64,000 nt of DNA from Candidatus Pantoea deserta (GCF_003813865.1 NZ_RMVG01000002.1:310001-374000); one strand, 5' to 3'; counted from the stretch's first letter, positions 36,323 to 47,052 are shown. A program made the numbers and translations. The notes: generated from the letters alone by a model not told the origin.

Positions 36323-37000
36323 TTAAACCGTCCTTTTTCTTTTTAGATAGCTGACCAACAGCGAAGCGCTCAGGCTGATTGCGAAGTAAACCAGCCCGGC
36401 GAAGAGAACCATTTCTACCTGAGTGCCGTCACGCTCGCCGATGGTTGAGGCGGTGCGGAAGAAGTCGGCCAGGCTCAGCACGTAAACCAGCGACGTATCC
36501 TGGAACAGCACGATGCCCTGCGTCAGCAGCAGCGGCACCATGGCGCGAAACGCCTGCGGCAGAATAATCAGCTGCATTGACTGCCAGTGCGTCATGCCCA
36601 GCGCCAGCGCGGCGTTAGACTGACCGCGCGAGATGCTCTGAATACCGGCGCGAATAATTTCGGAGTAGTAGGCCGCTTCAAACAGCGAAAAGGCGATCAT
36701 CGCTGAAATCAGGCGGATATCGGTTTTCGGCGACAGCCCCAGCACCTGCTGCAAAAAGCTCGGCACGACCAGATAGAACCAGAGCAGCACCATCACCAGC
36801 GGAACGGAGCGAAACAGGTTGACGTAAAGCCGGGCGAACCAGCTAATCGGTTTGAAGGTCGACAGCCGCATGACCGCCAGCAGGGTGCCCCAGATAATGC
36901 CGAACACCACCGCCGTGACGGTGATTTTTAGCGTAATCCCCAGGCCGTTAAGCAGATAGGGCAGGCTGGGAGGAATAGAACTCCAGTCAAACTCGTACAT
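36323..37000 (-). CDS. gltK: glutamate/aspartate ABC transporter permease GltK
   Basis: A 225-residue inner-membrane permease: [20 protein letters not shown] start, helices at about 20-45, 55-80, 90-115 and 185-215, and the ATPase-contact loop [30 protein letters not shown] (about 108-137). It pairs with GltJ to form the channel. Its start overlaps the gltJ stop by one base (TAATG). Confidence 0.95.
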   Translation of the reverse strand: MYEFDWSSIPPSLPYLLNGLGITLKITVTAVVFGIIWGTLLAVMRLSTFKPISWFARLYVNLFRSVPLVMVLLWFYLVVPSFLQQVLGLSPKTDIRLISAMIAFSLFEAAYYSEIIRAGIQSISRGQSNAALALGMTHWQSMQLIILPQAFRAMVPLLLTQGIVLFQDTSLVYVLSLADFFRTASTIGERDGTQVEMVLFAGLVYFAISLSASLLVSYLKRKRTV

Positions 37001-37740
37001 TATTTCCCTCCCAGATTACCCGGCAGACGCACCTTGCGCTCTACCAGACTCATAATCAGCATGATCACCAGGTTGATGGCGATATAGGCCAGCGTAATGG
37101 CCGTAAAGGACTCGTAGGCATGCGCCGAATAGTCGAGCAGCTTACCCGCCTGCGCCGCCATATCCACCAGCCCGATGGTCGAGGCGATGGCCGAATTCTT
37201 TACCAGGTTCAGCATTTCCGACGTCATGGGCGGCACGATAACGCGATAGGCGTTGGGCAGCAGCACATAGCGATAGGTCTGCGGCAGCGTCAGCCCCATC
37301 GCCAGCCCGGCGTTTTTCTGCCCGCGCGGCAGCGACTGAATCGCGGCGCGAACCTGTTCACAGACGCGCGCAGCGGTAAACAGGCCGAGGCAGATCACCG
37401 AGGCGGTAAAGAACTGAACGTTGGGGTCCAGCTCCGATTTAAACCACATGCCGAGTTTTTCGCCCACCAGCTCCGGGGCGACCAGATACCAGAAGAAGAA
37501 CTGCACGATCAGCGGAATATTGCGGAACAGCTCCACGTAACAGGTGCCGAGTGTCGCCAGCAGGCGGTTAGGCACGGTACGCAGAATGCCGAAGAAGGAA
37601 CCTACAAGGAAGGCGATAATCCAGGCGCAGCAGGAGACCGCAACGGTCACCTGAAATCCGGACCACAGCCAGCCGAGGTAAGTCGTGTTGCCGAACGGGG
37701 CCTGTTCGAGAAAGATGCCCCAGTTCCAGTCGATACCCAT
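37000..37740 (-). CDS. gltJ: glutamate/aspartate ABC transporter permease GltJ
   Basis: A 246-residue permease: [18 protein letters not shown] start, [39 protein letters not shown] (about 46-85), and the EAA-type loop [28 protein letters not shown] (about 124-151). It is separated from gltI by 155 bases with an internal terminator, so it is probably expressed less than the binding protein. Confidence 0.95.
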   Translation of the reverse strand: MGIDWNWGIFLEQAPFGNTTYLGWLWSGFQVTVAVSCCAWIIAFLVGSFFGILRTVPNRLLATLGTCYVELFRNIPLIVQFFFWYLVAPELVGEKLGMWFKSELDPNVQFFTASVICLGLFTAARVCEQVRAAIQSLPRGQKNAGLAMGLTLPQTYRYVLLPNAYRVIVPPMTSEMLNLVKNSAIASTIGLVDMAAQAGKLLDYSAHAYESFTAITLAYIAINLVIMLIMSLVERKVRLPGNLGGK

Positions 37741-37753
37741 AACGAGCTCCGGT

Positions 37754-37777
37754 AAAAAAGGGTAGCTAAGCTACCCT
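37754..37777 (-). terminator. internal terminator between gltI and gltJ
   Basis: On the minus strand AGGGTAGC, loop TTA, GCTACCC is followed by six T and lies 14 bases before the gltJ start. In E. coli and Salmonella the same junction gives rise to the 3'-end-derived small RNA SroC. Confidence 0.8.
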
Positions 37778-37895
37778 GAAGATTGATGAACGGCGTCTGT
37801 ATGGCCTGCTTCAGGGGAACGACCTGAGCAGCTTGTCTGTCCGCGCCGGGTTTTCAGCAATCGAGAGGGCAGCGAGGCCGCCCTTGTTGTCGTTG
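37754..37895 (-). ncRNA. sroC: candidate SroC-like small RNA from the gltI-gltJ spacer
   Basis: The gltI-gltJ spacer plus terminator has the position and size of SroC, the processed RNA that sponges GcvB in Salmonella and E. coli. I rely on position and terminator only; the internal sequence was not matched to a remembered SroC sequence, and the 5' processing site is unknown. Confidence 0.45.
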
Positions 37896-38795
37896 TTAGT
37901 TAAGTGCTTTGTCGTTTGGCGTTTTAAACAGCGCCTGCATCTCGCTTGACAGATCAAAGTTCAGGTTCAGATTCTTCGGCGGAATCGGCTGCTTGAACCA
38001 GGTATCAAACCATTTCGCGGCCTGGCCGGAGGTTTCCGCTTTCGCGATGGTGTCGTCTACCAGCGTTTTAAACTGCGCATCATCTTTACGCAGCATACAG
38101 CCGTAGGCTTCCTGCGACTGCGGCGTGCCGACGATCTCCCAGTTGTCTGGCTTCTTCGCCTTAGCGCGTTCGCCTGCCAGCAGGGCGTCATCCATCATAA
38201 AGGCCACCGCGCGACCGGTTTCCAGGGTGCGGAAGGAATCGCCGTGGTCTTTAGCGCTGATGATGCGCATCTCCATTTTTTTCTCATCGTTCAGCTTATG
38301 CAGCAGCACTTCAGAGGTGGTGCCGGAGGTCACGACTACGGTTTTCCCTTTCAGGTCAGGGAAGTCTTTAATGTCGCCGCCCTTTTTCACCAGCAGACGC
38401 GTGCCGATAACAAAAATGGTATTGGAGAAGGCCGCCTGTTTCTGACGCTCAACGTTATTGGTGGTGGAGCCACACTCAAAATCGTAGGTGCCGTTCTGTA
38501 ACAGCGGGATACGGTTTTGCGATGTGATCGGGATCATTTTGACCTGCAAATCCGGCTTATTCAGCTTCGCTTTGATGGCATCGACGATGGCACTGGAGAA
38601 CGCCTGTGAGTAGCCCACGACTTTTTGCTGGTTGTCGTAATAGGAAAAAGGAACAGACGACTCGCGGTGACCGACGACAATAACGCCATTGTCGCTGATC
38701 TTCTTCAGGGTGCCGCTGAGATCTTCCGCCTGGGCCGCGCCCGCTGCTGCTACGCCCGCCAGCAAAAGCGATAATGCCACTTTGCGTATCTGCAT
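37896..38795 (-). CDS. gltI: glutamate/aspartate ABC transporter substrate-binding protein GltI
   Basis: A 299-residue periplasmic binding protein with a signal peptide cleaved after AGAAQA. Family 3 marks are NGVIVVGHRESSVPFSYYDNQQKVVGYSQ (about 35-63), ITSQNRIPLLQNGTYDFECGSTTNN (about 91-115) and VTSGTTSEVLLHKL (about 155-168). It matches E. coli GltI (YbeJ) closely, including the KPNDKALN-like end. It heads gltIJKL; GAAGGAG precedes the ATG and the leader carries a C/A-rich element. Confidence 0.95.
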   Translation of the reverse strand: MQIRKVALSLLLAGVAAAGAAQAEDLSGTLKKISDNGVIVVGHRESSVPFSYYDNQQKVVGYSQAFSSAIVDAIKAKLNKPDLQVKMIPITSQNRIPLLQNGTYDFECGSTTNNVERQKQAAFSNTIFVIGTRLLVKKGGDIKDFPDLKGKTVVVTSGTTSEVLLHKLNDEKKMEMRIISAKDHGDSFRTLETGRAVAFMMDDALLAGERAKAKKPDNWEIVGTPQSQEAYGCMLRKDDAQFKTLVDDTIAKAETSGQAAKWFDTWFKQPIPPKNLNLNFDLSSEMQALFKTPNDKALN

Positions 38796-39215
38796 GGTCC
38801 AACTCCTTCAAGAGATATTGCACAGAATATAAACTGCGCAGATGTGTGATGTTGTGTGTATTTCCTGCTGCTTTTTTTGTTTTCCCATCGCGCAAGCGCG
38901 CTGAGAATATTCACTAACATAGCGGATTGTTAACGTTATGAAACGAAAAAGTTTCTTTTTTTGCGAGGTGTTCCGCACCAAATTGAGGCGAGTTTCACGG
39001 GTTGCGCGTTAACGGTGCACAGCCTTGCCTTTTTACGGTGCGGAGCGGCTCGCATCAGCCCGCCATGCCGCCAGGTTTGCAGGAAACCGGGTTACTAAAA
39101 GCAAGCCGCGTGCCAGTTATCAGGCGCAGCAGAAAATCGCGGAAGAGGAGGAGAGATAAGCGGAAAATGGGGAAGAGGCGGCGGCGAGAAAAGCGCTCGC
39201 CGCTCGCACATCGCA
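38796..39215. other. intergenic region between gltI and lnt
   Basis: These 420 bases contain the gltI promoter and leader (near side, AT-rich, with the C/A-rich element) and the 3' trailer of lnt. At 39181-39203 GCGGCGAG and CTCGCCGC form an 8-bp stem around AAAAGCG, a possible lnt terminator with a weak T tract on the minus strand. No credible gene is present. Confidence 0.4.
38842..38859 (-). promoter_or_regulatory. C/A-rich leader element of gltI, likely GcvB target
   Basis: The minus strand reads ACACACAACATCACACAT about 45 bases before the gltI start. GcvB uses its G/U-rich R1 region to bind such C/A-rich elements, and gltI is an established GcvB target in Salmonella. Pairing here is inferred from composition. 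Confidence 0.6.
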
Positions 39216-40754
39216 TCAGGCTTTACGACGCCACAGCGCCAGCAGCGCGGCGCACAGCGTCAACAGCCAGACCGGCCACAGGCCAGCGTGGGCGTAAGGG
39301 GTTTCGCCGGTGGCAGGCGTGACCTTATCCAGCAATACGTCGCGGGTAAACTGCGGCAGAATTTTGTCGACCTCGCCCTGCGAATTCACCACGGCGGTAA
39401 CGCCGTTATTGGTGCTGCGCAGCAGCGGTCGGCCTAACTCCAGCGCGCGCATCCGCGCCATCTGAAAGTGCTGCCAGGGTCCGATAGAGTGGCCGAACCA
39501 TGCATCGTTGGATACGGTCAGCAGAAAATCGGTATCCGGGCGGAAGTTCGCGCGCACCTGCTCGCCCAGCACTATCTCATAGCAGATGGCGCTGGTGAGG
39601 CGATAGCCCGCGGCGCGCAGCTGCGGTTGCAGATAGTCGCCGCGGCTGAAGCCGGACATCGGCAGATCGAAGAAGGGAGCCAGCGGACGCAGCAGGCTCT
39701 CCAGCGGCACAAATTCCCCAAACGGCACCAGGTGATTTTTCTGGTAGCGGTTCATGCTCTGATAACTGTAAGGCGCGTCGCCGCCCAGCACGATCACCGA
39801 GTTATAGTCGTGATAGCGATTATGCTCCAGCCGGGAATCCACGATGCCGGTGATCAGCGAACTGCCGCGCTCGCGCAGCAGGCCGTCCAGCGAGCGCAGG
39901 AAGGGCTGCTGGTTGCTCTCCAGATCGGTAATGGCTGACTCTGGCCAGATAATCAGCGGCGCTTTGCCCATCAGCGGCTGGCTCAGGCCGGTATAGGCGC
40001 GCAGCGTGGTGAGCAGCTGCTGCGGATCCCACTTCATTGACTGCGGGATATTGCCCTGCACCAGCGCGACCTCGACGCTGCGCGCCGGCTGCGGCTGAGT
40101 CCAGTGGATATAGCGCAGCGGCCAGGGCAGCGCCAGCAGCAGCAGCGCGGCGACCGCGCTTTTTACGCTGCGCTGGCGCAGCGCATACGCCAGCAGGCCC
40201 GCGACGATCATAAGGATAAAGGTCAGCGTTTCGACCCCGGCCAGCGGTGCAAGGCCTTTCAGCGGGCCGTCGATCTGGCTATAGCCGAACTGAAGCCAGG
40301 GAAAGCCCGTCAGCACCCAGCCGCGCAGAAACTCGCTGATTTGCCACAGCGCAGGAGCCGCCAGCGCCAGACGCCAGAGCGTCGCGCGCGGCCAGAAGCG
40401 GCTGAGCACGCCGGCAAACAGGGCGGGATAGAGTGACAGATAGGCCGCCAGCAGCACCACCAGAAAGACGTTGACCGGGCCGGGCATGCCGCCGAAGGTG
40501 GCGATGCTGACGTAGACCCAGTTGATGCCGCTGCCGAACAGGCCAAAGCCCCAGGCGAAGCCGAGAGCCGTGGCCTGGCCGGCGCGCCGATCCAGCGTCA
40601 GAAGTTGTAAGCCCACCAGCGACAACAGCGCGGCGGGCCAGACATTGTAGGGTGAGAACGCAAGGGTGCCAGACGCACCCGTTAATAATGCCAGCAACAA
40701 ACGTACCCGCTGGCGCGGGTAAAGTGAGGCAAAGGACATAAAGTTATTCGTCAT
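39216..40754 (-). CDS. lnt: apolipoprotein N-acyltransferase Lnt
   Basis: A 512-residue inner-membrane enzyme adding the third acyl chain to lipoproteins. About six N-terminal helices (to about 210) are followed by a periplasmic nitrilase-like domain (about 225-480) with the catalytic Glu in [11 protein letters not shown], Lys in [14 protein letters not shown] and Cys in [13 protein letters not shown], and a last helix. It overlaps the end of ybeX by 11 bases, as part of ybeZ-ybeY-ybeX-lnt. Confidence 0.96.
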   Translation of the reverse strand: MTNNFMSFASLYPRQRVRLLLALLTGASGTLAFSPYNVWPAALLSLVGLQLLTLDRRAGQATALGFAWGFGLFGSGINWVYVSIATFGGMPGPVNVFLVVLLAAYLSLYPALFAGVLSRFWPRATLWRLALAAPALWQISEFLRGWVLTGFPWLQFGYSQIDGPLKGLAPLAGVETLTFILMIVAGLLAYALRQRSVKSAVAALLLLALPWPLRYIHWTQPQPARSVEVALVQGNIPQSMKWDPQQLLTTLRAYTGLSQPLMGKAPLIIWPESAITDLESNQQPFLRSLDGLLRERGSSLITGIVDSRLEHNRYHDYNSVIVLGGDAPYSYQSMNRYQKNHLVPFGEFVPLESLLRPLAPFFDLPMSGFSRGDYLQPQLRAAGYRLTSAICYEIVLGEQVRANFRPDTDFLLTVSNDAWFGHSIGPWQHFQMARMRALELGRPLLRSTNNGVTAVVNSQGEVDKILPQFTRDVLLDKVTPATGETPYAHAGLWPVWLLTLCAALLALWRRKA

Positions 40755-41625
40755 CCAGTTGGGGTAACGGCGAGTTCTCTGGGATCTTCACATGCACCTG
40801 GATGATACGACGGCTGTCGGCCATAGCGACCTTGAAATGATACCCGTCGATGTCAATGCTCTCTCCCCGTGCGGGAAGGTGGCCAAATCCCTGCATGACC
40901 AGTCCGCCAATCGTGTCCACTTCTTCGTCGCTGAACTGCGTGCCGAAAACCTCGTTGAAATCTTCAATCGGGGTCAGCGCGCGCACGGTATAGGTCTGGC
41001 GGTTGAGCTGGCGAATATCGCGATCTTCTTCGTCGTCATATTCGTCTTCAATCTCGCCGACGATCAGCTCAAGGATGTCCTCGATAGTGACCAGGCCGGA
41101 CACGCCGCCAAACTCGTCGATGACGATAGCCATATGGTAGCGCTGCGAACGAAACTCTTTCAGCATGCGATCGACGCGCTTGCTTTCCGGCACCACGACC
41201 GCCGGACGCAGGACTTTTTCCATGCTGAACGGCTCTGACTCGCTGCTCATAAACGGCAGCAAATCTTTGGCCATCAAAATGCCTTCAACGTGATCTTTAT
41301 CTTCGCTGATCACAGGGAAACGCGAGTGCGCCGACTCGATAATCACGTCCAGACACTCATCCAGCGTCTGGTTGCGCTTCAGGGTAATCATTTGCGAACG
41401 CGGGATCATGATGTCGCGCACGCGCTGATCGGCAATGTCCAGTACGCCTTCGAGCATGTCGCGGGTGTCTTCGTCAATCAGCTCTTTTTGCTCGGAGTCG
41501 CGGATCAGCTCCAGTAGTTCATCACGGTTTTGCGGTTCGCCGTGAAACAGTTGGTTGATAAGCAGGGAAAAAAATCCCTTTTTACTACTGGGTGCATCGC
41601 TGTTTTGAGAATGGTCGTCGCTCAT
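40744..41625 (-). CDS. ybeX: CNNM/CorC-family protein YbeX
   Basis: A 293-residue cytoplasmic protein: two CBS domains (about 68-190: [35 protein letters not shown]) and a C-terminal CorC/HlyC domain (about 205-285). E. coli YbeX was named CorC for magnesium/cobalt efflux and has more recently been tied to ribosome and rRNA metabolism. It sits between ybeY and lnt as in E. coli, 82 bases behind ybeY. Confidence 0.93.
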   Translation of the reverse strand: MSDDHSQNSDAPSSKKGFFSLLINQLFHGEPQNRDELLELIRDSEQKELIDEDTRDMLEGVLDIADQRVRDIMIPRSQMITLKRNQTLDECLDVIIESAHSRFPVISEDKDHVEGILMAKDLLPFMSSESEPFSMEKVLRPAVVVPESKRVDRMLKEFRSQRYHMAIVIDEFGGVSGLVTIEDILELIVGEIEDEYDDEEDRDIRQLNRQTYTVRALTPIEDFNEVFGTQFSDEEVDTIGGLVMQGFGHLPARGESIDIDGYHFKVAMADSRRIIQVHVKIPENSPLPQLDDE

Positions 41626-41707
41626 GGCGTTCTTTTACAGATCTCTCTGGTTGGAGGTGGGGCGCTGTCGGCGTCCTCGCCGACAGCAGGTAAACTGAGC
41701 CAGCGGC

Positions 41708-42181
41708 TCAGGCATCTTCTTTTTCCGAAATGTACGGATCGGGGTAACCAAGAGCAAGCATTATCTCTGTCTCTAATGCTTCCATCTCTTCGGCTTCGTC
41801 GTCTTCGATATGGTCGTAACCGAGCAGGTGCAGCGTTCCGTGCACCACCATGTGCGCCCAGTGGGCCTCACGGCTTTTTCCTTGCTCATCCGCCTCTTGC
41901 TCCACAACCTGACGACAGATAATCAAATCGCCCAGTAGCGGCAATTCAATCCCCGGCGGCGCCTCAAAGGGAAAAGACAGCACGTTGGTGGGCTTGTCTT
42001 TACCGCGATAAGTCAGATTAAGCTCATGGCTCTCCACTTCGTCCACCAGGCGAATGGTGACTTCGCTTTCGGGCTGGAAAGGGGCAACGGCCGCGTCCAG
42101 CCAGCGCTGAAAAGCGGCTTCGTCAGGCAGACCCTGGGTCTGCTCACAGGCCAGTTGCAGGTCGAGAATGGCTGCGCTCAT
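41708..42181 (-). CDS. ybeY: endoribonuclease YbeY
   Basis: A 157-residue zinc metalloprotein needed for 16S rRNA 3'-end maturation and ribosome quality control. The metal motif H-x3-H-x5-H is seen in [15 protein letters not shown] (about 111-125). TNVLSFPFE (about 65) is also conserved. It overlaps ybeZ by four bases (ATGA), indicating coupled translation. Confidence 0.95.
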   Translation of the reverse strand: MSAAILDLQLACEQTQGLPDEAAFQRWLDAAVAPFQPESEVTIRLVDEVESHELNLTYRGKDKPTNVLSFPFEAPPGIELPLLGDLIICRQVVEQEADEQGKSREAHWAHMVVHGTLHLLGYDHIEDDEAEEMEALETEIMLALGYPDPYISEKEDA

Positions 42182-43257
42182 TTACTCTCCTGCGCCTCTG
42201 TTTGTGCTGCCAGCGCTTCACGCTTTCGCTCTTCCGCTAGTTTATCGCGGCGCTTTTGGTCCGCTTCCTCCCAGGCTTCATAGGCGGTTACGATGCGGGC
42301 CACCACAGGGTGACGCACCACGTCTTCGCTCTGGAAGAAGTTAAAGCTCAGCTCGTCGACTTCCGAGAGGACTTCGATCGCATGGCGCAGGCCTGACTTG
42401 GTGCTGCGCGGCAGGTCAATCTGTGTCACGTCGCCGGTGATCACCGCTTTAGAGTTGAAGCCGATACGTGTCAGGAACATCTTCATCTGCTCGATAGTGG
42501 TGTTCTGGCTCTCATCGAGAATGATAAAGGCGTCATTAAGGGTACGACCGCGCATATAGGCGAGCGGGGCGACCTCAATCACGTTGCGTTCCATCAGCTT
42601 CTCAACGCGTTCAAAGCCGAGCATTTCAAACAGCGCATCATAGAGCGGACGCAGATAGGGGTCGACTTTCTGGCTCAGGTCGCCCGGCAGGAAGCCGAGC
42701 TTCTCGCCGGCTTCCACCGCCGGGCGCGTCAGCAAAATACGACGGATCTCCTGACGCTCCAGCGCATCGACCGCGGCGGCCACCGCCAGATAGGTCTTGC
42801 CGGTACCGGCTGGGCCGATGCCGAAGGTAATGTCGTGGTCGAGGATATTGGCGATGTACTGCGCCTGATTCGGCGTACGCGGCTTAATAACGCCGCGCTT
42901 GGTCTGGATATGCACCGCTTTGCCGTAGTCCGGGACGCTGTCGGCGGTCTGCTCCAGCACGCGGCTCTCTTTAATGGCCAGATGGATCTGCTCTGGCTCA
43001 ATATCGGGAATGGTGCCGCGCACCGGGGCCGTATCCACATAGAGCGTACGCAGAATGTCTTCTGCGGCATTGACGCACAGGGCACGGCCAACCAGCTTGA
43101 AGGTGTTGTCGCGACGGTTGATCTCAATACCCAGACGGCGCTCAAGCTGTTTCACGTTGTCGTCAAACGGACCACACAGGCTCATCAGTCGGCGGTTATC
43201 GGCCGGTTCGAGGGTGATTTCATGCGTTTCGATATTCAAACGAATCCTTTGGGTCAC
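42178..43257 (-). CDS. ybeZ: PhoH-like ATPase YbeZ
   Basis: A 359-residue protein with an N-terminal KH-like part (about 20-80), then the PhoH P-loop domain: Walker [12 protein letters not shown] (about 148-158), Walker [12 protein letters not shown] (about 247-257), and [22 protein letters not shown]. The tail is Lys/Glu/Gln-rich. It is an RNA-associated NTPase working with YbeY. It heads ybeZYX-lnt, 181 bases behind miaB and beyond that gene's terminator. Confidence 0.93.
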   Translation of the reverse strand: MTQRIRLNIETHEITLEPADNRRLMSLCGPFDDNVKQLERRLGIEINRRDNTFKLVGRALCVNAAEDILRTLYVDTAPVRGTIPDIEPEQIHLAIKESRVLEQTADSVPDYGKAVHIQTKRGVIKPRTPNQAQYIANILDHDITFGIGPAGTGKTYLAVAAAVDALERQEIRRILLTRPAVEAGEKLGFLPGDLSQKVDPYLRPLYDALFEMLGFERVEKLMERNVIEVAPLAYMRGRTLNDAFIILDESQNTTIEQMKMFLTRIGFNSKAVITGDVTQIDLPRSTKSGLRHAIEVLSEVDELSFNFFQSEDVVRHPVVARIVTAYEAWEEADQKRRDKLAEERKREALAAQTEAQESK

Positions 43258-43392
43258 TCAGGGCCAGTTAGAATGTGTATTCGATGCCGGGTTGGCTAAC
43301 ATCGGCACTTTTAGAAATTATTTATGGCATGTCGCCAGGGCGCAAGCGTAGCTAGAGATATTTGGGCAGCGCGTCCAGAAACCAAGGGCAGG

Positions 43393-43424
43393 AAAAGAAA
43401 AGAGCGGCAGCGTGCGCTGCCGCT
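43393..43424 (-). terminator. intrinsic terminator of miaB
   Basis: On the minus strand AGCGGCAGC, loop GCAC, GCTGCCGCT is followed by CTTTTCTTTT. It separates miaB from ybeZ. Confidence 0.75.
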
Positions 43425-43438
43425 TGCTGAAGACAGGA

Positions 43439-44860
43439 TCAAGGCTGGAACGTACCGACGCCGATGTCGTTTTCTTTACGCGTGCGCGCAATGACCGATG
43501 CCGGGCTTTCCACAATACGCAGGCCCATCTCATCCTCAGTGCGCACCACTTTGCCGCGCAGCGAGTTGGTGTAGACGTCGACAATTTCAACGTCAACGAA
43601 TTTGCCAATCATCTCTGGCGAGCCTTCGAAGTTCACCACGCGGTTGGTTTCGGTACGGCCAGACAGCTCCATCACGTTTTTACGCGAGGTGCCTTCGACC
43701 AGAATACGCTGGACGGTTCCCAGCATACGGCGGCTCCAGGCCATCGCCTGCTGGTTGATGCGATCCTGAAGAATATAAAGACGCTGCTTTTTCTCTTCTT
43801 CCGATACGTCATCCGGCAGATCGGCCGCTGGCGTGCCGGGACGCGCGGAGTAGATAAAGCTGAAGCTCATGTCGAAATTGACGTCGGCGATCAGCTTCAT
43901 GGTCTGTTCAAAGTCCTGCTGCGTTTCGCCGGGAAAGCCGATGATGAAGTCGGAGCTGATTTGAATATCCGGACGCGCGGCGCGCAGTTTGCGGATAATC
44001 GCCTTGTACTCCAGCGCGGTATGGGCGCGCTTCATCAGCGTCAGAATACGGTCTGCGCCGCTCTGGACCGGCAGGTGCAGGAAGCTGACCAGCTCTGGCG
44101 TATCGCGGTAGACCTCAATAATGTCGTCGGTAAACTCGATCGGATGGCTGGTGGTAAAGCGGATGCGGTCGATGCCGTCAATCGCCGCCACCAGACGCAG
44201 CAGTTCGGCAAAGGTGCAGATTTCGCCGTCGAAGGTTTCGCCGCGATAGGCGTTGACGTTCTGACCCAGCAGGTTTACTTCACGCACGCCCTGCGCCGCC
44301 AGCTGAGCGATCTCCAGCAGGATGTCATCGCAGGGGCGGCTGACCTCTTCGCCGCGCGTATAGGGCACCACGCAGAACGTACAGTATTTATTACAGCCTT
44401 CCATAATGGAGACAAAGGCGGTCGGGCCTTCCGCGCGCGGCTCCGGCAGGCGGTCAAACTTTTCAATTTCCGGAAAGCTGATGTCAACGATCGGGCTTTT
44501 GCTGCCGCGCACGCTGTTAATCATCTCCGGCAGGCGGTGCAGGGTTTGCGGGCCGAACACGATGTCAACATAGCTGGCACGCTGACGAATATGATCCCCT
44601 TCCTGCGACGCCACGCAGCCGCCGACACCGATAATCAAATCAGGGTTGCGCTCTTTCAATGTTTTCCAGCGGCCCAGCTGATGGAAAACTTTCTCCTGCG
44701 CCTTTTCGCGAATAGAGCAGGTGTTGAGCAGCAGAACGTCCGCTTCGTCAGCTTCCTCGGTCAGCGTATAGCCGTGAGTGCTGTTCAGCAGGTCAGCCAT
44801 CTTGGATGAATCGTACTCATTCATCTGACAGCCCCAGGTTTTGATATGCAGTTTTTTCAT
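43439..44860 (-). CDS. miaB: tRNA-2-methylthio-N6-isopentenyladenosine-37 synthase MiaB
   Basis: A 473-residue methylthiotransferase with two iron-sulfur clusters. The N-terminal UPF0004 domain has [20 protein letters not shown] and GGCVASQ; the radical-SAM motif is [11 protein letters not shown] (about 157-167); a C-terminal TRAM domain spans about 378-445. It converts i6A37 to ms2i6A37 in tRNAs reading UNN codons. ATG at 44860 ([11 protein letters not shown]) matches the family; an ATG five codons upstream (44875) is the alternative, and neither has a strong ribosome-binding site. Confidence 0.96.
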   Translation of the reverse strand: MKKLHIKTWGCQMNEYDSSKMADLLNSTHGYTLTEEADEADVLLLNTCSIREKAQEKVFHQLGRWKTLKERNPDLIIGVGGCVASQEGDHIRQRASYVDIVFGPQTLHRLPEMINSVRGSKSPIVDISFPEIEKFDRLPEPRAEGPTAFVSIMEGCNKYCTFCVVPYTRGEEVSRPCDDILLEIAQLAAQGVREVNLLGQNVNAYRGETFDGEICTFAELLRLVAAIDGIDRIRFTTSHPIEFTDDIIEVYRDTPELVSFLHLPVQSGADRILTLMKRAHTALEYKAIIRKLRAARPDIQISSDFIIGFPGETQQDFEQTMKLIADVNFDMSFSFIYSARPGTPAADLPDDVSEEEKKQRLYILQDRINQQAMAWSRRMLGTVQRILVEGTSRKNVMELSGRTETNRVVNFEGSPEMIGKFVDVEIVDVYTNSLRGKVVRTEDEMGLRIVESPASVIARTRKENDIGVGTFQP

Positions 44861-45087
44861 TATCGAACTAGCCATTGATTCAGTGCAGTGAGGTGCAGGG
44901 CGCGTATTGTAATGCTTTGACGCTGTTGTGACCAGCGCGCAGCCGTCATACTTGCCGGATGATGCGCAGGGTCGGGCTATTCTCGCACGCTTTGCCGGGC
45001 TTTTCTGCCGGTCAGGCGTTTTTCCGGTACACTTTGCGCCAGTGGATCCGTCTCTGACGGCGGATAAAGATCAGAAGGAGATGAGCA

Positions 45088-46260
45088 ATGCAGGATAACC
45101 GCTTTGATGTAGTGGTGGTGGGCGGCGGCATGGTCGGCGCGGCGCTGGCGTGCGATCTGGCGCTACAGCAGTTCCGCGTCGCGGTCGTAGAGCGCGCTGA
45201 GCCTGCGCCATTCGATGCCGCCAGCGATCCCGACGTGCGTATCTCTGCGATTGGCAGCGCGTCGGTAGGGCTGCTGAAGCAGCTCGACGTCTGGCCGCGC
45301 GTCGAGGCGATGCGCTGCGCGCCTTATCGTAAGCTGGAAACCTGGGAGTGGCAGACGGCGCATGTGAATTTTGACGCCGCGTCGCTGGGGCTGCCTGAAC
45401 TGGGCTTTATGGTTGAGAACAACGTGTTGCAGCGCGCGCTGTGGGAGCGGATGCAGCAACTGAATATTCATCTGCGCTGTCCTGCGACGCTGGCTGGCCT
45501 TCAGGAGGAGAACGGCGGCTGGCGGCTCGATCTGACGGAAGGCGAATCGCTGCATACCCGACTGGTGGTAGGCGCCGACGGCGCAAATTCCCAGGTGCGG
45601 CAGATGGCGGGCATCGGGATTGACGGCTGGAGCTATGCGCAATCCTGTCTGCTTATCAGCGTGACCTGCGAACATCCGGCGGGGGATTCGACCTGGCAGC
45701 AGTTTACGCCGCACGGGCCGCGCGCTTTTTTACCGCTGTATGACAATCGCGCCTCGCTGGTGTGGTATGACGCCCCGGCGCGTATTCGTCAGCTACAGGC
45801 GATGCCGTTGCCGCAGCTGGAGAAAGAGATCGCCGCCGCTTTTCCTGCCCGACTGGGACGGTTTAAAGCCCATGCGGCAGGCGGCTTTCCGCTGGTGCGG
45901 CGTCATGCGCAGCGCTATGTGCTGCCCGGTCTGGCGCTGATCGGCGACGCCGCCCATACCATTAATCCGCTGGCGGGGCAGGGCGTCAATCTGGGCTATC
46001 GCGACGTGGATGCGCTGTCGGCGGTGCTGACAGAGGCGCGAAGCAACGCGCAGGACTGGGCTTCGGAGTGCGTGCTGCGCCGCTATCAGTCGCAGCGTCG
46101 TCGCGATAATTTGCTGATGCAGAGCGGAATGGATCTGTTCTACTTCGCCTTTAGCAATCGTCTGCCGCCGCTGAAGTTTGCGCGTAATCTGGGGCTAATG
46201 GCCGCGGAGCGTTCGGGAGTGTTGAAGCGCAAGGTGCTGCGCTACGCGCTGGGGCTGTAG
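45088..46260 (+). CDS. ubiF: 3-demethoxyubiquinol 3-hydroxylase UbiF
   Basis: A 390-residue FAD-dependent monooxygenase of ubiquinone synthesis. It has the FAD-binding GxGxxG in VVVGGGMVGAALACDLA (about 10-26), LVVGADGANSQVRQ (about 158), and GDAAHTINPLAGQGVNLGYRDVDAL (about 286-310). It is orthologous to E. coli UbiF by sequence and by position between miaB and the tRNA operon. AGAAGGAGATG lies in front of the start. Confidence 0.94.
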   Translation: MQDNRFDVVVVGGGMVGAALACDLALQQFRVAVVERAEPAPFDAASDPDVRISAIGSASVGLLKQLDVWPRVEAMRCAPYRKLETWEWQTAHVNFDAASLGLPELGFMVENNVLQRALWERMQQLNIHLRCPATLAGLQEENGGWRLDLTEGESLHTRLVVGADGANSQVRQMAGIGIDGWSYAQSCLLISVTCEHPAGDSTWQQFTPHGPRAFLPLYDNRASLVWYDAPARIRQLQAMPLPQLEKEIAAAFPARLGRFKAHAAGGFPLVRRHAQRYVLPGLALIGDAAHTINPLAGQGVNLGYRDVDALSAVLTEARSNAQDWASECVLRRYQSQRRRDNLLMQSGMDLFYFAFSNRLPPLKFARNLGLMAAERSGVLKRKVLRYALGL

Positions 46261-46561
46261 AGGCGGGAAAGGCAGTGAGCGTCGTCAAACCCGGCCCCGG
46301 CTGCCTGCGCGCGGCCGCCGCTGCTCTCCCCTAATCGCAAAGTCGCTTTTCGTCATCCACGCGACGCGACCTGTCTCAGACGGCGGCGCGCCCGTCAACG
46401 GGACAACGCGTCGCGTTATTCGAAACGCTCCCGGCGTTTTGGTTCTGTCGCCGGATGCGTTGCTTTTGGCTAAGAGGCGCGGCTGCCAGTGAACGACCAG
46501 GTGGAAAGTGGCCAGACGACAAAAACAACAAAGCCCGCAAAAGCGGGCCTGTTGTGCAATT
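46261..46561. other. spacer between ubiF and the tRNA operon
   Basis: These 301 bases hold the trailer of ubiF and the trailer and terminator of the tRNA operon. The small open frames here run through tRNA sequence and are not genes. Confidence 0.4.
46520..46550 (-). terminator. terminator of the tRNA operon
   Basis: On the minus strand GCCCGC, loop TTTT, GCGGGC is followed by TTTGTTGTTTTT, 14 bases behind the last tRNA. Confidence 0.75.
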
Positions 46562-46636
46562 TGGCTGGGGTGCAGGGATTCGAACCCCGGAATGCCGGAA
46601 TCAGAATCCGGTGCCTTACCGCTTGGCGACACCCCA
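46562..46636 (-). tRNA. glnX: tRNA-Gln (anticodon CUG), second copy
   Basis: 75 bases including encoded CCA. The anticodon stem CCGGA/TCCGG encloses TTCTGAT; the T arm has GGTTCGAATCC. It is the last gene of the seven-tRNA operon and differs from the neighbouring CUG copy mainly in the T stem and acceptor stem. Confidence 0.97.
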
Positions 46637-46663
46637 ATAGTGTCTGTTCAAATTGTCTTTGTA

Positions 46664-46738
46664 TGGCTGGGGTACGAGGATTCGAACCTCGGAATGCCGG
46701 AATCAGAATCCGGTGCCTTACCGCTTGGCGATACCCCA
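46664..46738 (-). tRNA. glnV: tRNA-Gln (anticodon CUG), first copy
   Basis: 75 bases including CCA, with the same anticodon arm as the next copy. The acceptor starts TGGGGTATC and the T stem is CCGAGGTTCGAATCCTCG, as in E. coli glnV. Confidence 0.97.
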
Positions 46739-46744
46739 ATAATT

Positions 46745-46821
46745 TGGTGGCTACGACGGGATTTGAACCTGTGACCCCATCATTATGAGTGATGTGCTCT
46801 AACCAGCTGAGCTACGTAGCC
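46745..46821 (-). tRNA. metU: tRNA-Met (elongator, CAU)
   Basis: 77 bases including CCA: GGCTACGTAGCTCAG start, anticodon loop CTCATAA, GGTTCGAATCC T arm. The 5' pair G1-C72 marks the elongator, not the initiator. It is identical to the other Met copy in this operon over the stretch I compared. Confidence 0.97.
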
Positions 46822-46846
46822 AGGTACTGCTTACTGCATCCAATGA

Positions 46847-46921
46847 TGGCTGGGATACCTGGATTCGAACCAGGGAATGCCGGTATCAAAAACCGGTGCC
46901 TTACCGCTTGGCGATATCCCA
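46847..46921 (-). tRNA. glnW: tRNA-Gln (anticodon UUG), second copy
   Basis: 75 bases including CCA. The anticodon loop TTTTGAT sits in stem CCGGT/ACCGG; the T stem is CCCTGGTTCGAATCCAGG. It differs from the next UUG copy at one acceptor-stem pair region (TGGGATATC versus TGGGGTATC). Confidence 0.97.
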
Positions 46922-46956
46922 TCTGTCGATCTCGTATCCACGAGAATACATCGGAT

Positions 46957-47031
46957 TGGCTGGGGTACCTGGATTCGAACCAGGGAATGCCGGTATCAAA
47001 AACCGGTGCCTTACCGCTTGGCGATACCCCA
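46957..47031 (-). tRNA. glnU: tRNA-Gln (anticodon UUG), first copy
   Basis: 75 bases including CCA. It starts TGGGGTATCGCCAAGCGG and has anticodon loop TTTTGAT. It reads CAA codons (and CAG by wobble). Confidence 0.97.
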
Positions 47032-47052
47032 TCCGGCTGCCGAAGACTGAAA

